Origin: Soonwooa sp032062245
GTDB lineage: Bacteria > Bacteroidota > Bacteroidia > Flavobacteriales > Weeksellaceae
Direction of reading: 5' to 3'
DNA length: 64,000 nucleotides
NCBI RefSeq assembly: GCF_032062245.1
Contig: NZ_DAMBQF010000002.1
Span: forward strand, 124,001 to 188,000
Shown: one piece after another, positions 1-6,384 of the stretch
Numbering within the stretch: the first letter of the stretch is position 1
Layout of the letters: every line of letters starts with the position of its first letter
Translations under genes and position numbers: made by a program
Notes under the pieces: model-generated
Seen by the model: the letters and a program-made list of their open reading frames with translations, nothing else
What the model was told of the DNA's origin: nothing
The model's database searches: none

Positions 1-624
1 ATGAACGGTGCGGATTTCGTTCATCATTTCTTGATCAATTGCCAAACGTCCCGCGGTATCGATGATGATAACGTCGTGGTTGTTTTGTTTAGCAAAATTA
101 ATGGCGTTTTCAGAAATGCTAACAGGCTTAAGATTTCCATCTTCTGTATATACCGGAACTCCAATCTGAGCGCCCAAAACTTTTAGCTGATCAATAGCTG
201 CAGGACGATAGACGTCACATGCTACCAATAGAGGCTTTTTGCTCCTTTTTTGTTTCAGATAATTGGCTAACTTTCCCGAAAAAGTCGTTTTACCAGAACC
301 TTGCAAACCAGCAATCAAAATAATTGTCGGCTTTTCAGAAAGGTTGATGCCTTCTTGTGATCCTCCCATAAGATCCACCAATTCGTCATGGACGATTTTG
401 GTCATCAACTGGCCAGGTGTTAAAGAGGTCAATACATTTTGACCAATAGCTTTGTCTTGAACTCTTTTGGTGAGGTCTTTTGCTACTTTGTAGTTAACAT
501 CGGCATCTACCAAGGCACGACGAATTTCTTTAACCGTTTCGGCTACGTTAATCTCGGTAATTTTGCCTCGACCAGATATGTTGTGTAAGGCTTTATCAAG
601 TTTGTCTTGTAAACTATTGAACAT
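1..624 (-). CDS. ffh: Signal recognition particle protein Ffh, N-terminal part (cut by window edge)
   Basis: This is the GTPase of the signal recognition particle, which binds SRP RNA and signal sequences at the ribosome and docks with FtsY at the membrane. The 208 codons present read from an ATG at 622-624 (minus strand) and run off the left edge, so the rest of the G domain and the M domain are missing. Visible are the four-helix N domain (residues 1 to about 85, starting MFNSLQDKLDKAL), the P-loop GLQGSGKTT at 106-114, CDVYRP at 136-141 and the G3 motif DTAGR at 189-193. It is divergent from the next gene. Identification is secure; only completeness is limited. Confidence 0.97.
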   Translation of the reverse strand, partial: MFNSLQDKLDKALHNISGRGKITEINVAETVKEIRRALVDADVNYKVAKDLTKRVQDKAIGQNVLTSLTPGQLMTKIVHDELVDLMGGSQEGINLSEKPTIILIAGLQGSGKTTFSGKLANYLKQKRSKKPLLVACDVYRPAAIDQLKVLGAQIGVPVYTEDGNLKPVSISENAINFAKQNNHDVIIIDTAGRLAIDQEMMNEIRTVH

Positions 625-693
625 TGTTTAGAAAATTAGATTTGCAAAAATAACGAATTTATAATAAATAAAGTAGTTCTGAATAATTTTTGG

Positions 694-701
694 TAGTTTT
701 G
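694..701 (+). promoter_or_regulatory. Promoter -7 box TAGTTTTG, five bases before the start codon
   Basis: TAGTTTTG followed by C fits the Bacteroidota TAnnTTTG consensus exactly. Only CCAAA-type spacer bases separate it from the ATG at 707, so transcription should start at or next to the start codon, which suggests a leaderless mRNA (inference). Confidence 0.6.
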
Positions 702-706
702 CCAAA

Positions 707-1093
707 ATGAAGAATCTGAAGCTTATCCCAACGTACGCGTTATTATTTCTTTTGTTCTCTGCTTTGATGTTCTTGGTTCAATGGATATTGGAGACTCAGG
801 GCATTCTGAATTTAAGTTATAAAATCCATTTTTTGTTATTTTTCGTTACCTTAGTTGGAGTTGTAACAATGCTTTTGGTTTTTGGTTTAAAAAAGAAAAA
901 TATTATAGGCTTTATATTTTTGGGATTTGTAGTTTTTAAGCTTTTTGCGATAGGATATATTGCTTTGTTTGAATCAGATTTTAAAAACAATCTTTTAGTT
1001 TATTTTGGAATGTATTGGTTGTATCTTGCGGCGGAAGTTGTTCTTGTTGTGGCTTTGGTAAGAAAACAAGACGAATGTCATAAAAATATTTGA
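707..1093 (+). CDS. Small four-helix membrane protein upstream of the ATP synthase operon (DUF6168-like?)
   Basis: The 128-residue product has four hydrophobic segments (about 8-28, 40-62, 68-88 and 97-118) joined by short basic loops, and almost no soluble part. No catalytic motif is visible. A small four-helix protein, which I recall as DUF6168, often sits just ahead of atpB in Flavobacteriia; this assignment rests on memory, size and position only. The gene lies 69 bp before atpB in the same direction but has its own -7 box at 694-701, and atpB has another at 1127-1134, so co-transcription is partial at best. A role in assembling or stabilising the Fo sector is possible but unproven. Confidence 0.7.
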   Translation: MKNLKLIPTYALLFLLFSALMFLVQWILETQGILNLSYKIHFLLFFVTLVGVVTMLLVFGLKKKNIIGFIFLGFVVFKLFAIGYIALFESDFKNNLLVYFGMYWLYLAAEVVLVVALVRKQDECHKNI

Positions 1094-1126
1094 GTTAAAG
1101 ATTTCCCAAAATCGGATATTATTTTA

Positions 1127-1134
1127 TATTTTTG
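1127..1134 (+). promoter_or_regulatory. Promoter -7 box of the atp operon (TATTTTTG)
   Basis: TATTTTTGC matches TAnnTTTG and lies 28 bases before the atpB ATG, a normal leader length. No convincing -33 TTTG element was found at 19-21 bp upstream. Confidence 0.65.
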
Positions 1135-1162
1135 CAAAAAAATTTTAGAAATCGATCTAGTC

Positions 1163-2254
1163 ATGAATTTTAAAAAACTGTTAATTTTCCTTCATGTTTT
1201 TGTTTTTAGCTTTTCTTTTGTGAAAGCTAGCGAAACAGCTACAGTAGCAGGAACTGAGGAAAAGTACAATCCTGTACCGTTCATTATGCATCACATTGCT
1301 GATGGCCATTACTGGCATTTGTGGGGAGAGGGCGAGAGCTCTGTTGGTTTTCCACTTCCAGTTATTTTAGTAGATAATGGATTGAAAGTTTTCAGTTCTG
1401 CAAAATTCGGTCACGAAGGCGAATTGGTTGCTAACGTTGATGGAGAGAATTATAAACTATACCACGGTAAAATTTATAAAACTGACGCCGCTGGAACACT
1501 TAACATCGAAAAAGATGAAAAAGGCGTAGAGCATCCTACTAATGCTAAGCCTTTAGATTTCTCTATTACTAAAGTGGTTGCACAAATGATTTTGGCAGCT
1601 ATCATTATTATTCTTTTAGCATTCGCGACAAAAGCTAGTTACAAAAAATCAGCTGTGCCAAGTGGTGTCGCGAAGTTTATGGAACCAATCATTCTTTTCG
1701 TAAGAGATGATATCGCTTTACAAAACATCGGTTCGGTTAAATATAGAAAGTATGTTCCTTATTTAGTAACATTATTCTTATTCATCTGGGTTCTTAATAT
1801 TCTTGGACTTGTACCGGGAGCAGCTAACACAACTGGTAACATCGCCTTTACAATGGTTATGGCAGTGTTCACATTGTTAGTGGTTAACCTTAGTGGGAAG
1901 AAAACATATTGGATGCACATGTTAGATCCATTAGGAAATAATATGCCTTTCGGTGGTAAAATCTTAGTATACATTATCTTGGTTCCTGTAGAATTATTAG
2001 GAATTATTACTAAGCCTTTCGCATTGATGATTCGTCTTTTTGCTAACATGACTGCAGGACACATCATTATCATGAGTTTGATCGCGTTGATCTTCATCAT
2101 GAAAACTTATATGATTGCGCCAGTATCTTTAGGTTTAACATTATTCATCTATGTGTTAGAAGTATTGGTAGCAGCATTACAAGCTTATATCTTCACAATG
2201 TTAACGGCATTGTTTATCGGATCTGCGGTTGAGGAGCCTCACCACGATCACTAA
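1163..2254 (+). CDS. atpB: ATP synthase Fo subunit a
   Basis: Subunit a forms the two proton half-channels next to the c-ring of the F1Fo ATP synthase in the inner membrane. The 363-residue protein begins with a signal-like hydrophobic segment (MNFKKLLIFLHVFVFSF) followed by an extra extramembrane region to about residue 135, an extension usual in Bacteroidota and absent from the E. coli protein. The membrane domain follows, with the strictly conserved arginine (R291) in MIRLFANMTAGH, which faces the c-ring carboxylate. The C-terminus is histidine-rich (EEPHHDH). It is the first gene of atpBEFHAG. The family assignment is certain. Confidence 0.97.
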   Translation: MNFKKLLIFLHVFVFSFSFVKASETATVAGTEEKYNPVPFIMHHIADGHYWHLWGEGESSVGFPLPVILVDNGLKVFSSAKFGHEGELVANVDGENYKLYHGKIYKTDAAGTLNIEKDEKGVEHPTNAKPLDFSITKVVAQMILAAIIIILLAFATKASYKKSAVPSGVAKFMEPIILFVRDDIALQNIGSVKYRKYVPYLVTLFLFIWVLNILGLVPGAANTTGNIAFTMVMAVFTLLVVNLSGKKTYWMHMLDPLGNNMPFGGKILVYIILVPVELLGIITKPFALMIRLFANMTAGHIIIMSLIALIFIMKTYMIAPVSLGLTLFIYVLEVLVAALQAYIFTMLTALFIGSAVEEPHHDH

Positions 2255-2294
2255 AAATTAATTAATAGAAAGCAACTTTTTAAATTATAACATT

Positions 2295-2504
2295 ATGACA
2301 GGTAGTATCGCAGCAATCGGAGCTGGTTTAGCAGTTCTAGGAGTAGGATTAGGTATTGGTAAAATTGGTGGTAGCGCTATGGAAGGTATCGCTAGACAAC
2401 CAGAGCAATCAGGAAAAATCCTAACTGCAATGATTATCGCAGCAGCTCTTATCGAGGGTGCTGGTCTATTCGGTATCGTAGTAGCATTACTAGGTAACGG
2501 ATAA
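2295..2504 (+). CDS. atpE: ATP synthase Fo subunit c
   Basis: This proteolipid forms the rotating c-ring. The 69 residues make two transmembrane hairpin helices with the polar loop ARQPEQ (33-38) that contacts the central stalk, and the ion-binding glutamate E54 in ALIEGAGLFG. The residue after E54 is glycine, not serine or threonine, and no Na+-site glutamine is apparent in helix 1, so proton coupling is expected (family knowledge, inferred here). A 12-bp perfect hairpin follows the stop codon (2513-2547), inside the operon, which may raise the yield of this subunit, needed in many copies per complex. Confidence 0.96.
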   Translation: MTGSIAAIGAGLAVLGVGLGIGKIGGSAMEGIARQPEQSGKILTAMIIAAALIEGAGLFGIVVALLGNG

Positions 2505-2512
2505 AAACAATT

Positions 2513-2547
2513 AAGGATTCTACAGACGGTTGGTGTGTAGAATCCTT
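2513..2547 (+). terminator. Intra-operonic hairpin between atpE and atpF
   Basis: AAGGATTCTACA (2513-2524) pairs perfectly with TGTAGAATCCTT (2536-2547) around an 11-base loop; the next bases are only TTATT. With a short U tract it may be a weak terminator or a 3'-end stabiliser for an atpBE transcript rather than a full stop. Confidence 0.7.
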
Positions 2548-2591
2548 TTATTAAACTAAAACGAATTATAACTTTAATATACATTTAGATA

Positions 2592-3086
2592 ATGGACTTA
2601 TTAACGCCTTCAATTGGTAACTTATTTTGGACTGCAGTTGTATTTATTCTACTTTTAGCTTTGTTGGCTAAATTTGCTTGGTCTCCAATCTTAAGTGCTG
2701 TAAGAGAAAGAGAAAACAACATTCAAGATGCTCTTAACCAAGCTAAATTGGCTCGTCAAGAGATGTCTCAACTTAAAGAAGATAACGAAAGAATTCTTCG
2801 TGAAGCTAAGTTAGAGCGTGATGCGATCCTAAAAGAAGCTAGAGAGATGAAGGATAAAATCGTTAACGATGCTAAAGATGTTGCTAAAGTAGAAGGAGAA
2901 AAGATGATTGCTAATGCTAAAGCTTCTATCCAAACAGAGAAAAACGCAGCTATGGCAGATATCAAAAACCAAATCGGTACATTGTCTGTAAGCATCGCAG
3001 AAAATATTCTAAAACAAAAGTTAGATAACAACGAAGCACAAACTGCTTTAGTTGAAAACTTAATCAACAAGTCTAACCTTAACTAA
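2592..3086 (+). CDS. atpF: ATP synthase Fo subunit b
   Basis: Subunit b is the peripheral stalk that holds F1 against the a subunit. The 164-residue protein has one N-terminal membrane helix (about 9-30, LFWTAVVFILLLALLAKFAW) and then a long charged, alanine-rich helix typical of the dimeric coiled coil (residues 35-150). Length and layout match the family. It lies 87 bp after atpE, the largest gap in the front half of the operon and occupied by a hairpin, and 5 bp before atpH. Confidence 0.95.
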   Translation: MDLLTPSIGNLFWTAVVFILLLALLAKFAWSPILSAVRERENNIQDALNQAKLARQEMSQLKEDNERILREAKLERDAILKEAREMKDKIVNDAKDVAKVEGEKMIANAKASIQTEKNAAMADIKNQIGTLSVSIAENILKQKLDNNEAQTALVENLINKSNLN

Positions 3087-3091
3087 GAACA

Positions 3092-3631
3092 ATGCTAACA
3101 TCTAAAGTTGCAAAAAGATACGCACAGGGTCTTCTTGAGTTTACACAAGAAGCTGGCAGTACAGATGCAGTCTTCACAGAGATGCAATATGTGGTGAAAA
3201 TCATGTCTCAATCAAAAGAGTTAAACCAATTCTTGGATACACCTTTTATTGATGCTAAAAAGAAGATTGAAGTTGCTGGAGAAGTTTTTAAAGCTTTTTC
3301 ACCTGTTGCACAAAATCTTATTAAATTGACCATTAAGAAAGGACGTGAGTCTCAACTTAAAAATATTGCTCAAGAATTTATTAACAAAGTTGAAGATATC
3401 AGAGGGACAAAACGTGTATCTCTAACATCTGCTACAGCTTTGTCAAGAGAGACAGTTACAGACATCCTTAAGGCTTCTCAATTGGTTCCAAGCAATACAG
3501 ATTTCGAAGTAGAAAGCATTATCAATCCAGAGATCTTGGGAGGATATATCCTAAGAGTTGGTGATAAGCAAATCGACGCTTCTGTGAAAACAAAACTTAA
3601 TAACATTAAGAAAGAATTTCAACTTAATTAA
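3092..3631 (+). CDS. atpH: ATP synthase F1 subunit delta
   Basis: Delta links the top of F1 to the b-subunit stalk (OSCP homologue). The 179-residue product begins MLTSKVAKRYAQGLLEF, the usual start of the family, has the helical N-terminal domain (to about 105) and ends with the beta-hairpin segment LGGYILRVGDKQIDASVKTKL typical of the C-terminal domain. It starts 5 bp after atpF and ends 17 bp before atpA, consistent with co-translation. Confidence 0.95.
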   Translation: MLTSKVAKRYAQGLLEFTQEAGSTDAVFTEMQYVVKIMSQSKELNQFLDTPFIDAKKKIEVAGEVFKAFSPVAQNLIKLTIKKGRESQLKNIAQEFINKVEDIRGTKRVSLTSATALSRETVTDILKASQLVPSNTDFEVESIINPEILGGYILRVGDKQIDASVKTKLNNIKKEFQLN

Positions 3632-3648
3632 GAAAAAACAACCATAAA

Positions 3649-5226
3649 ATGGCAGAAATAAATCCAGCAGAAGTATCGGCGATACTGAAGCAACAATTAG
3701 CAAATTTCGATACGCAATCTAACGTAGAGGAAGTAGGTACTGTACTTTCTATCGGTGATGGTATTGCACGTGTTTACGGTTTAGAAAACGTACAATACGG
3801 AGAATTGGTAAAATTCGAAAGTGGTGTTGAAGGTATTGTATTGAACCTTGAAGAAGACAACGTTGGTGTTGCTCTACTTGGAGAATCAAAACTTGTAAAA
3901 GAAGGAGATACTGTTAAAAGAACTAACACTATTTCTTCTATCAAAGTAGGAGAAGGTATGTTAGGAAGAGTTGTTGACACATTGGGTAACCCAATCGACG
4001 GTAAAGGTCCTATCACAGGAGATCTTTACGACATGCCTCTTGAAAGAAAAGCACCAGGTGTTATCTATAGACAACCAGTAACTGAACCTTTGCAATCAGG
4101 TATCGTAGCAATTGACTCAATGATTCCTGTAGGTAGAGGACAAAGAGAGCTTATCATTGGTGACCGTCAAACTGGTAAAACTACCGTTGCTATTGACACC
4201 ATCATCAACCAAAAAGAATTCTATGATGCTGGGAAACCAGTATACTGTATCTATGTTGCAATCGGACAAAAAGCGTCTACAGTTGCGCAAATCGTACAAA
4301 CATTAACAGATAAAGGCGCAATGGCTTATACAGTTGTTGTTGCTGCTAACGCTTCGGATCCAGTTCCGATGCAGGTATATTCTGCTATGGCAGGAGCTTC
4401 TATTGGTGAGTTCTTCAGAGACACCGGTCGTCCAGCATTAATCGTTTATGATGATTTATCAAAACAAGCCGTTGCTTACCGTGAGTTGTCTTTGCTATTA
4501 AGAAGACCACCAGGACGTGAGGCTTATCCAGGAGACGTATTCTACCTTCACTCAAGATTGTTAGAAAGAGCTGCTAAAGTTATTGCCGACGATACAATTG
4601 CATCTCAAATGAACGACCTTCCAGAATCTCTAAGACCATTAGTAAAAGGTGGAGGATCTTTAACAGCACTTCCAATTATCGAAACGCAAGCGGGTGACGT
4701 ATCTGCATATATCCCAACTAACGTAATTTCCATTACAGATGGACAGATTTTCTTGGAGTCAGACTTGTTCAACTCTGGGGTTCGTCCAGCAATTAACGTA
4801 GGTATCTCTGTATCTCGTGTTGGTGGTAACGCACAGATCAAAGCAATGAAAAAAGTATCTGGTACTTTGAAGCTTGACCAAGCGCAATACAAAGAACTTG
4901 AAGCTTTTGCTAAATTCGGTTCAGATCTAGATGCTTCTACACTTGCAGTTATCGGAAAAGGTGAAAGAAATGTGGAGCTTCTTAAGCAACCAGTTAACTC
5001 ACCACTTCCAGTAGAAAATCAAATTGCGATGATCTACGCTGGTACAGAAAACTTGTTAAAAAATATCCCAATTGATAAAGTTAAAGAATTCATCGTTGAG
5101 TACGTTGAGTTCCTTAAAAACAAACACCCAGAAGTTATGTCAGCGCTTAAAGCTGGTAAAATCGATAACGATATCACTGGTGTGTTAAAGCAAGTTGCTA
5201 CAGATTTATCTGCAAAATATAATTAA
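3649..5226 (+). CDS. atpA: ATP synthase F1 subunit alpha
   Basis: Alpha is the non-catalytic nucleotide-binding subunit of the F1 hexamer. The 525-residue sequence contains the N-terminal beta-barrel, the P-loop GDRQTGKTTVAID, the RPALIVYDDLSKQAVAYR segment and the arginine-bearing region SVSRVGGNAQIKAMKKVSG. Length is normal. The beta subunit (atpD) is not next to it; only atpG follows, after an 89-bp spacer with a long imperfect inverted repeat. Confidence 0.98.
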   Translation: MAEINPAEVSAILKQQLANFDTQSNVEEVGTVLSIGDGIARVYGLENVQYGELVKFESGVEGIVLNLEEDNVGVALLGESKLVKEGDTVKRTNTISSIKVGEGMLGRVVDTLGNPIDGKGPITGDLYDMPLERKAPGVIYRQPVTEPLQSGIVAIDSMIPVGRGQRELIIGDRQTGKTTVAIDTIINQKEFYDAGKPVYCIYVAIGQKASTVAQIVQTLTDKGAMAYTVVVAANASDPVPMQVYSAMAGASIGEFFRDTGRPALIVYDDLSKQAVAYRELSLLLRRPPGREAYPGDVFYLHSRLLERAAKVIADDTIASQMNDLPESLRPLVKGGGSLTALPIIETQAGDVSAYIPTNVISITDGQIFLESDLFNSGVRPAINVGISVSRVGGNAQIKAMKKVSGTLKLDQAQYKELEAFAKFGSDLDASTLAVIGKGERNVELLKQPVNSPLPVENQIAMIYAGTENLLKNIPIDKVKEFIVEYVEFLKNKHPEVMSALKAGKIDNDITGVLKQVATDLSAKYN

Positions 5227-5232
5227 TAAAAA

Positions 5233-5308
5233 TTAGTTGATGGTTTTTGGTTGATAGTTGATGGAAATTTCTAAGACTAACAACCAACAACCGACAACCA
5301 ACAACTAA
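5233..5308 (+). repeat. Long imperfect inverted repeat between atpA and atpG
   Basis: Twenty-eight bases at 5233-5260 pair with 5281-5308 with about five mismatches by my count, around a 20-base loop. The arms are built of TTGTTGG-like steps (CAACCAACAAC on the right). It fills nearly the whole intergenic space inside the operon. There is no U tract, so it is not a classical terminator; it may be an mRNA processing or stability element, or a dispersed simple repeat. Confidence 0.75.
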
Positions 5309-5315
5309 ATACAAT

Positions 5316-6176
5316 ATGGCAAACTTAAAAGAAATTAGAGGCAGAATTACGTCCATCTCATCTACGATGCAGATTACTAGCGCGATGAAAATGGTTTCCG
5401 CAGCGAAACTAAAGAAAGCGCAAGATGCTATCGTAATGCTAAGACCTTATTCTGAAAAGCTTCAAGAAATTATAGAAAACGTTAGCTCTAGCTCTGACTC
5501 CGAAAATGTTTCAGAATACGCAGTAGCACGCGAAGTGAAGAATGTTCTTTACATCGTTGTTACTTCTAACAGAGGTCTTGCTGGTGCTTTCAACTCTTCG
5601 GTTATTAAAGAACTTAACCATCAGCTTTCTAACAACCAAAATCACAATGTTGAGATTATCACGATTGGTAAAAAAGTATACGATGCGGTTAGAAGAAACA
5701 AAACAGTTTTCGAAAATCACAGTTCTTTGTATGATAACCTTTCTTTTGAGAATGTTGCTAAAATGACTCAAAAAATAATGGATGATTATAAGACTGGTAA
5801 ATTTGATAAAGTTTATCTAGTGTATAACAAATTCATTAATGCAGCAACTCAAGAGGTTGTAACAGAGCAAGTACTTCCTATCGCAATGCCTGAGAAAACA
5901 TCAGAAATTAATGTTGATTATGTTTTTGAACCAGGAAGACAAGAGATTCTTGAAACTTTGATTCCTAAGTCTATCAAGACGCAAGTATACAAAGGTATTC
6001 TAGATTCTGTAGCTTCTGAGCATGGTGCGCGTATGACTGCGATGCACAAAGCTACTGATAACGCGGAAGCTTTGAGAAATGAGCTTAAAATATTCTATAA
6101 TAAAGCTCGTCAAGCTGCCATTACAAACGAAATCCTTGAGATCGTTTCGGGAGCTGAAGCGCTTAAAAATAGTTAA
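5316..6176 (+). CDS. atpG: ATP synthase F1 subunit gamma
   Basis: Gamma is the central rotor shaft. The 286-residue protein has the conserved N-terminal helix (ANLKEIRGRITSISSTMQIT, SAMKMVSAAKLKKAQ) and C-terminal helix (EHGARMTAMHKATDNAEAL) that form the coiled-coil rotor, flanking the Rossmann-like middle domain (ITIGKKVYDAV, YLVYNKFINAATQ). It is the last gene of this operon; atpD and atpC are absent from the window, as expected for the split atp loci of many Bacteroidota. Confidence 0.97.
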   Translation: MANLKEIRGRITSISSTMQITSAMKMVSAAKLKKAQDAIVMLRPYSEKLQEIIENVSSSSDSENVSEYAVAREVKNVLYIVVTSNRGLAGAFNSSVIKELNHQLSNNQNHNVEIITIGKKVYDAVRRNKTVFENHSSLYDNLSFENVAKMTQKIMDDYKTGKFDKVYLVYNKFINAATQEVVTEQVLPIAMPEKTSEINVDYVFEPGRQEILETLIPKSIKTQVYKGILDSVASEHGARMTAMHKATDNAEALRNELKIFYNKARQAAITNEILEIVSGAEALKNS

Positions 6177-6199
6177 TTAAAGTTAATAGTTAGTTTGGT

Positions 6200-6233
6200 A
6201 AAACGCATCGGAGAGCAATCTTCGATGCGTTTT
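6200..6233 (+). terminator. Rho-independent terminator of the atp operon
   Basis: AAAACGCATCG (6200-6210) pairs perfectly with CGATGCGTTTT (6223-6233), followed by a T-rich run. It lies 24 bp after atpG. Confidence 0.85.
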
Positions 6234-6246
6234 TTGTTGGTCAAAA

Positions 6247-6288
6247 CCCACCATACGACAACCCAAACTCACCATTCGACAATCGGCA
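6247..6288 (+). promoter_or_regulatory. Two 21-bp-phased direct repeats, probable LytTR operator of the module I kinase operon
   Basis: Two contiguous 21-base units, 6247-6267 and 6268-6288, share the core CCAT(A/T)CGACAA. The same pair occurs at 10049-10090 before the GH5 gene. LytTR-domain regulators bind two direct repeats spaced about two helical turns apart, and a LytTR gene lies in the operon behind this site. The repeats lie about 22 bp upstream of the -33 element. The sequence repeat is seen; the binding is inference. Confidence 0.65.
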
Positions 6289-6309
6289 TCGCCTTGTGTA
6301 AGCTAATTG

Positions 6310-6340
6310 TTGATATTTGTTTAGTAGAATTTAGATTTTG
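6310..6340 (+). promoter_or_regulatory. Promoter of the module I kinase operon
   Basis: TTG at 6310-6312 (inside TTGATATTTG), 19 bases, then TAGATTTTG at 6332-6340, one base longer than the TAnnTTTG consensus. The -33-like TTGAYATTTG is repeated at 10113-10122 before the GH5 gene. Confidence 0.55.
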
Positions 6341-6384
6341 CAAAAATTGCTTAATTTCCTTTCGAAAACACCAATGTCGACAAA

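Noticed and set aside
2295..2504. Na+-coupled c-ring
   Set aside because: E54 is followed by G-A rather than the S/T of the sodium signature, and no matching glutamine is apparent in helix 1.
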